DNA of 64,000 nt from positions 59,003 through 123,002 of the forward strand of contig JAKSVB010000003.1 in NCBI GenBank assembly GCA_024408335.1. Direction: 5' to 3'. The translations under genes were made by a program, and so were the position numbers. A model generated the notes under the pieces. It was not told the origin of the DNA and did no database searches. It was given only the letters and a program-made list of their open reading frames with translations. Position 1 is the first letter of the stretch; every line of letters begins with the position of its first letter. This stretch comes from Bacilli bacterium (GTDB lineage Bacteria; Bacillota_I; Bacilli_A; RFN20; CAG-826). Of the stretch, positions 54,537-63,392 are shown piece after piece.

Positions 54537-57500
54537 TGAGTTTGAGTAAGAGAGCAAAGAACATACTTTTTGCCACTAGCTTAGTCTTAAGCTCTTTTGC
54601 TTGTGCAGTTTCTTCTACTTTGGCGTGGGTTGTTTCTAGCAACAACATCAGTATGGCCGACACTGCCGGATACACTAACGGCGCTTATTTTGCTCGTGGA
54701 AAAGGAACGTTCGATGAACCATATATCCTTAACGCCCCAATTCACTTATATAACCTCTCATGGCTTCAGTATTTAGGTAAGTTCGATGACAAGGTCTATT
54801 ATTTCGAAATGGAATCAGATATCGATTCATCAGGAACCGAATATGAGAAGATTCCTCCAATTGGAACTGAAGACCATCCTTTTGTCGGCAATTTCGATGG
54901 CAAAGGACATACCATCTCCGGCTTAAAGACCTGCAACAAATTAGGTTTAGGTGAAGATGAGATTCTTAGAAAACCATCGCTTGTCGACGCTAGCGGATTC
55001 TCTGTGGACACCATGGGCGTTTTCGGTGTCGTTGGAACCTATGAAGGAGAAGTCCCGGCAGGACAAGATGGAAGCATCGTCGAAAACTTCAACATCAAAA
55101 ACTACACGGTAGCTTCTCAAAACTCCGATGTCCTTGTCGGCGTTGTCGCTGGCAAAGTCGATGGTGAGCTTTCAAACGTCAAAGTCTCAAACGAAGACAA
55201 AGGAATCACCTTTAACATCGCAAATGTCACAAGCGGTGGCAGCGGTTATACAAACCTCACCCAATATGGTTTGGTCGGATACACAACAAACGTCACATCC
55301 TTCAATGAAGAAGGCATAACAATCTATAACCCATATATTTCCGAAGGCGATTCTTCAAGTGGCTCAACAGGAAGTGACACTCTTTGGGGCGCTTCAGCAA
55401 CCGCAAGAAACCTCTATTCCAAATTGACCACAATCGCAAACGATTCTTCAAATCAAGAAGCCCTTAAGTGGCAAAACAACCTCAAAAAGAAAACTGCATA
55501 CTACGATTCTGATGGCAATGTCCTTGATGGTACAGAAGAGAATGAATACTACACAGATGAAGAGTTGTCTGTTGGAGCCTCTCAATGGGGGAACTCTTCC
55601 CTCGAAGGAAAAGCAGTTGTCGGATCATCAGGAGAATACCTTACAGGATCAATTGATAGACCAGCAGAAAAAGGCTGGAAAGACGTCAGATTTACCATCG
55701 GTGGCGCCGGTGGAGGTTCGGGCGACGATTCTGGTGGCGGAACCGGCGGAGGCGAAAGTGGTGAAACAGGACAAGATGCGATCGATCCTAGCGATCCATA
55801 TGTCGCTCCAACAACTGATCCATCTATTACTTATCAATATTTGCAACTTAATCAATGGAATGGTAACGTATCCGTAATTGATGACGAGAGCAATGCTTCT
55901 GCGTTTGACAGAGATGAAGGATATTATCTTTCTCATACTTCCGAGGCAGGTAATACTTTTCGATTTGGCTTTTGGAATCAAGATTTTTTACAAGAGGGCA
56001 AAGAAGTTCCCGTTTCAACAAACTCTATGTTAAGGATTGCGCAGGATAGAGGAAGGTACATTAGAATGGCCAACCCTTCCGATCCTGGAAACGGGGAAGG
56101 ATCGTACTTGAGAATCAATGCTCAAAATAAATTGGTTGTTACTTTGGAACCAAGCAAAGCAAATGTTGCTTATATAAATGGAGTTCTACGCGTTGACCCA
56201 ACAAAAAAAGCAAATAGTAGAATTGCAGAACCAACTGCAATAAATCCTATTGGCGTTAACTTTGCAAATGAGGTTCGGGCCTCCGTCTCTTTTGATGAAC
56301 CTATTCGCAAAGCTTCGACCGTTGCAGTTGCTCGTTACTATAAAGCCGACGCTTCTCCTTGGAACAACCCTCCTAAGGTTGTTGATAACCAAGCAATCGC
56401 TTCTGTAGCTGGTAAAGACAGCAAAGGCTTTGTTTATTTTATTCACGGCACAACTGAAACTTTATACCCTTGCTATTATAATGCTCCTGGCGAGAAAGAG
56501 ACTCCGCGATCAGGAAACAATTCTTCAGCGTTCAAATTTAAAGCGATTGACGACGGAACCCTCATGCTTTATCAAGACGATAGCCCTTATAAAAATTCAA
56601 ATAATCAGAACGGTTATATGAGTTGTGACGGAACAACTTTCTATACAACCTACGATTCAACAAAAGCAAACGTTACATTAAATGGTAACAGAATTAAGGC
56701 GGTCGTCATGGTTGAACCTGGAGATTTAGGCGATGACGCCTGGGTCCAAAAAACATATTCCAAAACTCATGACGAAACCTTAGGTGAAACCTATCTCCCA
56801 TTAACCACCTACGAAAGCGATGACATCCCAGCAGAAGACGTTACCTTCTGGAGCGAGAATTCAATCACCCCATCCGCTAACTACCCAACCCCAAATAACT
56901 CAGGTTATGTTGTTGGAGGAACCAAAGGTTACACCTACGATGAGACTGCGGATTCTTTCACTTACGAGAGTTCTTATGACTTTGAGACGTTTAGCAATTC
57001 CCAAACTCCTTTTGGAGCAACATCAAACTTCCCAATCGTCACAAGAACCGCAACAACAAACGGATATGAATTTGTTTCACAAGGTGGTTCAGCTTCTTTG
57101 CTAGGAAGTCACATCACAAGCAACACCGTAAATGATCCTAATGACCTTGGGTTTGAGAGGTTTGACAATAGCAGAACCGCTCTCAATGGACAATCAACCC
57201 ACTTCATGCGTTTTAGCGGTGATAACGTCAGCAAAGACAATTACATCACTGCTGACTCTGTCCTTTTCAACAAACACATCTATTCTGACTACGAGCTCCC
57301 TGAATCAACCATCGTTTTCGAAGCAAAAGAAAGAGCGATCTTCAATATGTTTGCTAGCTCCTATGCCGGAGGAGAACTTTGCACAGGCTTTGCCTCCTTC
57401 TACCAAATCTTTAGAGGCAATATCACAAGAGGAGAAGGGGAATCGGCGGTTCAAGTTACAAACGGTCTTTCAGATATCAGAAGAATCAGCAAGATTTATA

Positions 57501-58471
57501 AGAGCGACGCTGATGAATCGATGATCTATGAATATTTTGAATTCGAGGGGTATTGGAAATACGATTCTTCATCTAATGGATACACCCAAATGGCTTCTCT
57601 TGAAGATGGTTATTCGCTTGTCTTCGATATGGCTTGGATGGAGTCTCCTGGTTTTTCAACCAACCACAATGCTTGTTATTACTTCGAATGGCCTGTTAGC
57701 CCTGGCGAATACGCAATCGGAGGAACGCCTGTATCCGAAGAAAGCACCGCCAGCCTTGGCTACATTTGCAGCGTTGGTTTAGGTGCTCCAGCAGCCCTTA
57801 CCTTAGGCACTGAAATCTATGAGAAATATGTCCAAACAACAAAGCTCTATTCCGTTCTTTCTGGCATCTACTTTGTCGAGGATCTTGAAACCACTCCAAA
57901 AGAAGAAGATTCCTTAGCTTTCAGTATCGAAAGCGGGTATTCAGGCACCTTCAAAATCACGAGCGGTGGAGATGGCACCGTAATCTTAAATGATTACGAT
58001 TCCGCTTCGATGGTATTGCTTTACAAGAAGTACAGCACAATCGTCAAAAAGAGTGCGGCAGATCCTCCTATAGAAGCCTTGCCAACCTCCTCAACCACAA
58101 AGACGGTAGAACGCTTAACGAACATCAGCACATCCGCTAACGGAAACACCATTACACGTGTTGTCACAAGCACCATTATCGATGGAGGCGTCCCAGTTAT
58201 CACGGGCAGCTCTTTGCTAAGCCCATACACAAGTCATATCGATGACAATACACCGGTCTTCCAGTTCTATTTCATCCACTCGGACAGCAACACAATAACC
58301 ATGTCCATCGGAGTGGTCACTAAAACCATCCCAGAAGGCTATGAAGTCGATAAAGTCACCGTCAACATTTCATGCCTTGACGACATCGAAGTCACGTTTG
58401 TCAGAATTGATGAAAACACTTTCGACATCTATCTAAACGGACGAAAAATTGATACTGTTCAGTTGCCTTAG
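54533..58471 (+). CDS. Giant GLUG-like surface protein, second of the pair
   Basis: A 1312-residue protein with an N-terminal segment NILFATSLVLSSFACAVSSTLAWVVSSNNI (LAWVV variant). Residues about 45-160 have the layout GKGTFDEPYILNAPIHLYNLSWLQYLG, then IGTEDHPFVGNFDGKGHTISGL, homologous to the 1119-residue protein at 33714-37073. A Gly/Ser-rich linker near residues 390-420 (GGAGGGSGDDSGGGTGGGES) precedes a region with a different codon pattern (about 55790-56690). No lipobox and no sorting signal. Start ATG 54533 overlaps the upstream stop. Confidence 0.7.
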   Translation: MMSLSKRAKNILFATSLVLSSFACAVSSTLAWVVSSNNISMADTAGYTNGAYFARGKGTFDEPYILNAPIHLYNLSWLQYLGKFDDKVYYFEMESDIDSSGTEYEKIPPIGTEDHPFVGNFDGKGHTISGLKTCNKLGLGEDEILRKPSLVDASGFSVDTMGVFGVVGTYEGEVPAGQDGSIVENFNIKNYTVASQNSDVLVGVVAGKVDGELSNVKVSNEDKGITFNIANVTSGGSGYTNLTQYGLVGYTTNVTSFNEEGITIYNPYISEGDSSSGSTGSDTLWGASATARNLYSKLTTIANDSSNQEALKWQNNLKKKTAYYDSDGNVLDGTEENEYYTDEELSVGASQWGNSSLEGKAVVGSSGEYLTGSIDRPAEKGWKDVRFTIGGAGGGSGDDSGGGTGGGESGETGQDAIDPSDPYVAPTTDPSITYQYLQLNQWNGNVSVIDDESNASAFDRDEGYYLSHTSEAGNTFRFGFWNQDFLQEGKEVPVSTNSMLRIAQDRGRYIRMANPSDPGNGEGSYLRINAQNKLVVTLEPSKANVAYINGVLRVDPTKKANSRIAEPTAINPIGVNFANEVRASVSFDEPIRKASTVAVARYYKADASPWNNPPKVVDNQAIASVAGKDSKGFVYFIHGTTETLYPCYYNAPGEKETPRSGNNSSAFKFKAIDDGTLMLYQDDSPYKNSNNQNGYMSCDGTTFYTTYDSTKANVTLNGNRIKAVVMVEPGDLGDDAWVQKTYSKTHDETLGETYLPLTTYESDDIPAEDVTFWSENSITPSANYPTPNNSGYVVGGTKGYTYDETADSFTYESSYDFETFSNSQTPFGATSNFPIVTRTATTNGYEFVSQGGSASLLGSHITSNTVNDPNDLGFERFDNSRTALNGQSTHFMRFSGDNVSKDNYITADSVLFNKHIYSDYELPESTIVFEAKERAIFNMFASSYAGGELCTGFASFYQIFRGNITRGEGESAVQVTNGLSDIRRISKIYKSDADESMIYEYFEFEGYWKYDSSSNGYTQMASLEDGYSLVFDMAWMESPGFSTNHNACYYFEWPVSPGEYAIGGTPVSEESTASLGYICSVGLGAPAALTLGTEIYEKYVQTTKLYSVLSGIYFVEDLETTPKEEDSLAFSIESGYSGTFKITSGGDGTVILNDYDSASMVLLYKKYSTIVKKSAADPPIEALPTSSTTKTVERLTNISTSANGNTITRVVTSTIIDGGVPVITGSSLLSPYTSHIDDNTPVFQFYFIHSDSNTITMSIGVVTKTIPEGYEVDKVTVNISCLDDIEVTFVRIDENTFDIYLNGRKIDTVQLP

Positions 58472-58548
58472 CAATCCCAAAAATTGATGTTTACCGCTAA
58501 AAAAGGAAAGAATTTTTCTTTGTTAGGCTTTCTCTTAGAGAAATGAAT

Positions 58549-58576
58549 TTGAAATCTTGTGTTTTTATAGTATGCT
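58549..58576 (+). promoter_or_regulatory. Promoter of phosphatase cluster
   Basis: TTGAAA (58549-58554) and TATGCT (58571-58576) are 16 nt apart; TATAGT and TATAAG overlap the -10 area. Followed by a leader hairpin and the first phosphatase gene. Confidence 0.5.
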
Positions 58577-58592
58577 ATAAGCACTTTAAATC

Positions 58593-58609
58593 CTGAGGAA
58601 AAGCCTCAG
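58593..58609 (+). other. 5' leader hairpin before first phosphatase gene
   Basis: CTGAGG-AAAAG-CCTCAG forms a 6-bp stem directly upstream of the AAAGGAT ribosome-binding region. It lacks a U-run and may stabilise the mRNA 5' end. Confidence 0.45.
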
Positions 58610-58622
58610 AAAGGATGATCTT

Positions 58623-59918
58623 ATGAAAAAGAATTTTGTTTTGCTTGCCTCTACAGCAATGCTTCTTGCTGCATGTGGTGGCAACAAACCTGCAGGAAAC
58701 AGCGAAGAAGCAGGCGCTAAAGTCATTGACGGCGTCATCACTTTAACCAAAAACAATGATGGCAAGGAGGTATCTATTCTTCATGAAAGAACCCAAGCCT
58801 ACATTGACGCGATGTATGAAGCTGAAGAAGCTGAGAATCTTGATGAAGAAGATTTATACAAGATGCGTGACAACGCTTGCGGAACCGTTAACCCAGCAGA
58901 CTACCAAGGTCCAGAAGGCGAAAACGACCAAGACCACTTCATGCCAATCAAACTTGAATGGAATTATGCAGGTTATAGCGGACAATACAAAGTCAAATAC
59001 GCAACCAACAAGATGCTTACCGGCGCAAAAGAATTAACTGTTACAGCTAATAGTGCTGAACTTGTTAACCTTTTCACCGACACAACATACTACTGGCAAG
59101 TCCAAACCGCTGACGGCGCTCACGATAGCAAAGTCGGTTCATTCCACACCAAAGGTCACTTCCGTATGATGGAAAGCGGACTTGCTTATAACGTCCGTGA
59201 CTTCGGTGGCAAGATGACCAAATCAGGCCGCCGCATCAAACAAGGCCTCATCTACCGTGGTGGTGAACTTACCGAAGAATGGTTCGACACTGGCAGTAAG
59301 CAAAAGCACATCATCACTCTTGATACCAACACCAAGAACATCTTCCTCAACACCATGAACATCAAGACCGATCTTGATTTCCGTGCTAAAGGAAACACCA
59401 CCAACAACATCACCACCTCACCTCTTAACCATGACCTTGGCGATGATGACACCATCAAAGCAAGTGCAAACGTAGTTTGGAACAACCAAGCCTGTGGTTC
59501 ATTAACAGGTTTCTGGGGCCAACAACAAGCAATGCTTAACAACATCTACACCACCTTCATGAACGCAACAGAAGAAGCAGCAGTCTATTGCCACTGCTGG
59601 GGCGGTGCAGACCGTACTGGCACAGCCTTCTTCATCCTCGAAGGCTTACTCGGTGTTTCATACACTGAATGCTTAATGGATTACGAATTAACCTCATTCG
59701 ATAACATCCACCTTCGTAGACGTAACGCTCAAGTCACCGACGAAAACGGCTACAGCTACAACTTCCCAAGCTTACCAGCTCAAATCAAAAAGGATTATCC
59801 AAACTGGGCAACCATGGATTTCTCAGAGATCTGCGCTGACTGGATGGAAAGCCGTGCAGGTTTCTCAAAAGAACAAATTGAACAACTTAGAGAAAACCTC
59901 CTCGAACCAGAGGAATAA
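58623..59918 (+). CDS. Secreted lipoprotein tyrosine phosphatase, copy 1
   Basis: A 431-residue lipoprotein (lipobox LAAC, Cys18). Residues about 110-175 form a fibronectin-III-like region (PIKLEWNYAGYSGQYKVKYATN, TTYYWQVQTADGAHDSKVGSF). The catalytic part has YNVRDFGGKM at 189-198 (the NFRDLGG motif of the Y_phosphatase3/IphP family) and the signature HCWGGADRTGT, with nucleophile Cys325 and phosphate-binding Arg331. This is the LipA-type secreted bacterial tyrosine phosphatase layout; substrate is unknown. Codon use resembles ribosomal protein genes. Followed by a terminator and copy 2. Confidence 0.85.
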   Translation: MKKNFVLLASTAMLLAACGGNKPAGNSEEAGAKVIDGVITLTKNNDGKEVSILHERTQAYIDAMYEAEEAENLDEEDLYKMRDNACGTVNPADYQGPEGENDQDHFMPIKLEWNYAGYSGQYKVKYATNKMLTGAKELTVTANSAELVNLFTDTTYYWQVQTADGAHDSKVGSFHTKGHFRMMESGLAYNVRDFGGKMTKSGRRIKQGLIYRGGELTEEWFDTGSKQKHIITLDTNTKNIFLNTMNIKTDLDFRAKGNTTNNITTSPLNHDLGDDDTIKASANVVWNNQACGSLTGFWGQQQAMLNNIYTTFMNATEEAAVYCHCWGGADRTGTAFFILEGLLGVSYTECLMDYELTSFDNIHLRRRNAQVTDENGYSYNFPSLPAQIKKDYPNWATMDFSEICADWMESRAGFSKEQIEQLRENLLEPEE

Positions 59919-59932
59919 AAATTATTATTTAG

Positions 59933-59962
59933 GACACGTCTTTTTTGAGTCGTGTCTTTTTT
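59933..59962 (+). terminator. Terminator between phosphatase copies 1 and 2
   Basis: GACACG pairs with CGTGTC around a 12-nt loop, followed by TTTTTT. The ribosome-binding site of copy 2 (TTTGGAGAAA) comes directly after, so some read-through is likely. Confidence 0.75.
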
Positions 59963-59974
59963 GGAGAAAAACAC

Positions 59975-61987
59975 ATGAAAAAGAACAAAATCTTAGCTCT
60001 CTCTATCGCTCTTCTTCTTGCAGCTTGTACAGGTTCACCTAACGAGACCAAGGGATCTGAGCAAAAGAGACAAAGCACAACAAGCCAAAACTCATCAAGC
60101 CAAGCAGGTTCAAGCGTTACTCTTCCAAGCATCCCAGCAGGAAGCAAAGTCAAAGCAGAAATCGTCGATGGCAAAGTCGCTTTCAGAGTCGATGTCAATG
60201 ACGCTACAGGCTGGAACCAAGGCAGCGGAAAGATGAATGGCAAACCAAACGCTGATGGAACACCAACTTCATCATCAATGTCAACTTGGGACATCACTGG
60301 CGCTATCCCAGCAGGCACATATGACGTCTACATGATTGGTCATATGCCAGCAAGTGGCCACTCTTCACGTCACTGGAACAACCACACCGCAATGGGTGGC
60401 GAAGATACAGCAGCTGAAAACCCAGATAAATCAACCGAAGATCCATATCGTTATTTCTTAAAGATTAACGGCGCTAGCGCTGCAGCCATCTATCCTAACG
60501 TCACCGAGACTTGGGGCGAACTTGGCTTTGACGATTCAACAAATAAGCCAGGCCTTATGGTTAGAGGCATGACTATGCCAGCAGGCGCAACATCACTTCA
60601 CCTTCTCCATGGCAACATTGGTTATTCAATGTATGTTGAATCAATCCGCTTAGTCCAAGTTAGTGGTGGTTCCCAAGCTTCAAGCTCACAAGCCGGCTCT
60701 TCAAGCGCTCCAGCAGCAGGAAGCAGCATCAATCCAGCAATGCAAAGCGAAACAAGCGGACAAGCTGCTCCAACTAGAGGCGACCAGTCAATCACATTAA
60801 CCAAAAACCACCAAGGCGCTGAAGTTTCAATCCTTCACCCTGGCATCCAACAATACTGCGACGATATGTATGCAGCCTATGATAGACAGGATCCAACTCA
60901 CGCAAACCTCTACAAGATCCAAGAAGTCGCAAAATCAAAATCTGGATATATGTGTCCAGATGTCTTTGCCCAAAGCTACCAAGGCCCAAGCAATGACAGA
61001 GATAGAGACAACTTCCAACCAATCGAACTCACTTGGAACGCTCCATCAGCATACTCAGGCGGATATGTCGTCAAATATTCAACTAACGCAGATCTTACTG
61101 ATTGGAAAGGAATCACCGTTTCTACCAACAAAGCAGAACTCGTTAACCTCTATACCGACACCGTCTATTACTGGAAAGTCGAAACAACAGCAGGCAACCA
61201 TGACTCTGCAATTGGCTCATTCAAAACAAAAGGCCACTTCAGAGACATCTCTGCTGGTCCAGCCTATAACGTTCGTGATATGGGTGGCAAGATGACTTCA
61301 AGCGGAAGAAGAACCAAACAAGGCCTTATCTTCCGTGGTGGCGAGCTCACTGATCACGCATTCGATGGAACAATCCCACACATCCAAAAGCATATCGTCA
61401 CTTGTGACGCCACAACCGTCAAAGTCCTTCACGACGATATGAAGGTCCGCAATGAAATCGATATCAGAAACGGCGGTATGGAAACGGATAACCAAAGCAA
61501 ATCATATTTAGGAAACGACGTCACATTTAACAAGCTTCCTACTGGCTCAGGCTTCGCTACAATGTGGAACATCTCTAACGGAACCCAAAAAGCCAACCTC
61601 AAGAGCATCTTCAAGATGTTTGGCCAAGCCACAAAGAATTCAGCAGTCTATTATCACTGCTGGGGTGGTGCTGACCGTACTGGCACATCATGCTTCATCC
61701 TTAATGGCTTACTCGGTGTCAGTTTCTTAGAGGCTTGTATGGACTACGAATTCACATCATTTGACACCATCCACACAAGAATCCGTACCGACAGATACTC
61801 AGATGCTTCAGGATCATATGACTTCACCAGCTTAATTTCCGCAATCAAGAGCTCAAGCTACTACACCCAAAGCTCAACTAAGACATTCCAAGATGTTTGT
61901 TACCGTTGGTGCAAAGGTCAACTTGGCTTAACCGATGCCGAAATCACAACCATTCAAGAAAACCTTCTTGAACCTGCTTCGAACTAA
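59975..61987 (+). CDS. Secreted lipoprotein tyrosine phosphatase, copy 2, with carbohydrate-binding-like domain
   Basis: A 670-residue lipoprotein (lipobox LAAC). A Ser-rich linker precedes a domain of about 155 residues (about 60-225) with WNQGSGKMNG, TYDVYMIGHM, YRYFLKING and GYSMYVESIRLVQ, resembling CBM6/35-type or galactose-binding-like folds. A second Ser-rich linker leads to the Fn3-like region and the phosphatase: AYNVRDMGGKM and HCWGGADRTGT with Cys562 and Arg568. The start is ATG 59975 after TTGGAGAAAAACAC; an earlier in-frame ATG (59945) lies inside the terminator. The added domain is absent from copies 1 and 3. Confidence 0.83.
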   Translation: MKKNKILALSIALLLAACTGSPNETKGSEQKRQSTTSQNSSSQAGSSVTLPSIPAGSKVKAEIVDGKVAFRVDVNDATGWNQGSGKMNGKPNADGTPTSSSMSTWDITGAIPAGTYDVYMIGHMPASGHSSRHWNNHTAMGGEDTAAENPDKSTEDPYRYFLKINGASAAAIYPNVTETWGELGFDDSTNKPGLMVRGMTMPAGATSLHLLHGNIGYSMYVESIRLVQVSGGSQASSSQAGSSSAPAAGSSINPAMQSETSGQAAPTRGDQSITLTKNHQGAEVSILHPGIQQYCDDMYAAYDRQDPTHANLYKIQEVAKSKSGYMCPDVFAQSYQGPSNDRDRDNFQPIELTWNAPSAYSGGYVVKYSTNADLTDWKGITVSTNKAELVNLYTDTVYYWKVETTAGNHDSAIGSFKTKGHFRDISAGPAYNVRDMGGKMTSSGRRTKQGLIFRGGELTDHAFDGTIPHIQKHIVTCDATTVKVLHDDMKVRNEIDIRNGGMETDNQSKSYLGNDVTFNKLPTGSGFATMWNISNGTQKANLKSIFKMFGQATKNSAVYYHCWGGADRTGTSCFILNGLLGVSFLEACMDYEFTSFDTIHTRIRTDRYSDASGSYDFTSLISAIKSSSYYTQSSTKTFQDVCYRWCKGQLGLTDAEITTIQENLLEPASN

Positions 61988-62016
61988 AACATAAACTAGA
62001 AAAAGGAGAAAACAGA

Positions 62017-63303
62017 ATGAAAAAACAATTACTTTTATTAATCTCATCCGCATTTGCCCTTGCTTCATGCGGTGGAAATCCAAGCAATCCAGGCAAATCT
62101 GAAGACCCAACCGCTCCAGTTAAAGACGGAACCATCGCTTTAAAGAAAAACGCAGATGGCGAAAACGTTGAAATCATCCACCCAGGTCTTAAAGCCTACG
62201 TTGATGCAATGTATGCTGCCGATGCAGATACCGATGACGAAGACATCATCTATGGCGTCCGCGAAGTTGATAGCAAGAAGAGCGAATACCTTTGCAAAGG
62301 CGTTGATGCTGCAACATTCAGAACCTACCAAGGAACAAAAAATTTAGATGGCGCTCAACCAGTTGCTCTTGAATGGGAAGGCGAAGGCGAATTCAAAGTC
62401 AAATACGCAACCAACAAGATGCTTACCAACGCAAAAGAATTAACAGTCACAGGTGGCAGCGCTGAACTCATCAACCTCTACGCTGACACTACATACTACT
62501 GGCAAGTCCAAACCGCCGACGGTGCTCACGACTCAAAGCTTGGCTCATTCCATACCAACGGCCACTTCCGTACCATCGAGAGTGGAGACGCTTATAACGT
62601 CCGTGATATCGGTGGCAAGCCAACTAAAGATGGCAAGAGAATCAAACAAGGATACGTCTACCGTGGATGCGAACTTGTTACCACCGAAATCAACAAGACC
62701 TTAAACCATGGCGTCACTCTTACTGAAAACAACTTATCTCTCTTCCAAGACGAACTCAAAATCAAACACGAGTTTGACTTAAGAAAACCAGGCACCAGCA
62801 CTGTTGGTAGCCAAGTTGGCTTCTCCTCTCTTGCTGATGAAGACCACGATGTCAAATACACCCAATACGCTTTAGGTTCATTTGGTGATCTTTGGAAGCA
62901 AGGCAACCCAACCGAGCTCAAAGCATCATTCAAAATCTTTGCCGAAGCAAAAGAAGACGCAGCAGTTTATTGCCACTGCTGGGGCGGTGCAGACCGTACT
63001 GGAACCTTAATCTTCATCCTTGAAGGTTTACTCGGCGTTTCTTTCTTAGAGGCTGCTATGGACTATGAAATCACTTCATTCGATAATGGCGCTCACGAAA
63101 GATACCGTGATAGAATCGTCCAAAACACCTATGACTTCCCAGGCTTTATCAAAGCAGTCAAAGAAAGCGACTACTACGATGAAGGCAAATCCCTCCAAGC
63201 AACCATCGAAACTTGGATGGAAGACCGTGTCGGCATGAGCAAGGAAGAAATTCAAGAACTCAAAGATAATCTTCTTGAAGACAATCCAAACGTTGCCGAA
63301 TAA
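62017..63303 (+). CDS. Secreted lipoprotein tyrosine phosphatase, copy 3
   Basis: A 428-residue lipoprotein (lipobox LASC). It has the same Fn3-like region (PVALEWEGEGEFKVKYATN, TTYYWQVQTADGAHDSK) and phosphatase domain (YNVRDIGGKPTKDGKR, HCWGGADRTGT with Cys321 and Arg327). It is closer to copy 1 than to copy 2 in the regions I compared. Thirty nt downstream of copy 2 with AAAGGAGAAAACAG; no separate promoter is evident, so it is likely read from the copy 2 transcript. Followed by a strong terminator. Confidence 0.85.
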   Translation: MKKQLLLLISSAFALASCGGNPSNPGKSEDPTAPVKDGTIALKKNADGENVEIIHPGLKAYVDAMYAADADTDDEDIIYGVREVDSKKSEYLCKGVDAATFRTYQGTKNLDGAQPVALEWEGEGEFKVKYATNKMLTNAKELTVTGGSAELINLYADTTYYWQVQTADGAHDSKLGSFHTNGHFRTIESGDAYNVRDIGGKPTKDGKRIKQGYVYRGCELVTTEINKTLNHGVTLTENNLSLFQDELKIKHEFDLRKPGTSTVGSQVGFSSLADEDHDVKYTQYALGSFGDLWKQGNPTELKASFKIFAEAKEDAAVYCHCWGGADRTGTLIFILEGLLGVSFLEAAMDYEITSFDNGAHERYRDRIVQNTYDFPGFIKAVKESDYYDEGKSLQATIETWMEDRVGMSKEEIQELKDNLLEDNPNVAE

Positions 63304-63322
63304 GTGAGCATATAATCACATT

Positions 63323-63356
63323 AAACGCGACTAGTTAATCAAACTGTCGCGTTTTT
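63323..63356 (+). terminator. Terminator after phosphatase cluster
   Basis: AAACGCGAC and GTCGCGTTT form a 9-bp stem around a 14-nt loop and run into TTTTT (shared with the stem end). Confidence 0.8.
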
Positions 63357-63392
63357 CTTATTATGGGTTCAAAATATAAGAGAGGTTTTTAT

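Noticed and set aside
54361..54675. Minus-strand frame across the junction of the surface pair
   Set aside because: It overlaps two well supported plus-strand genes and has no recognisable start signal or product.
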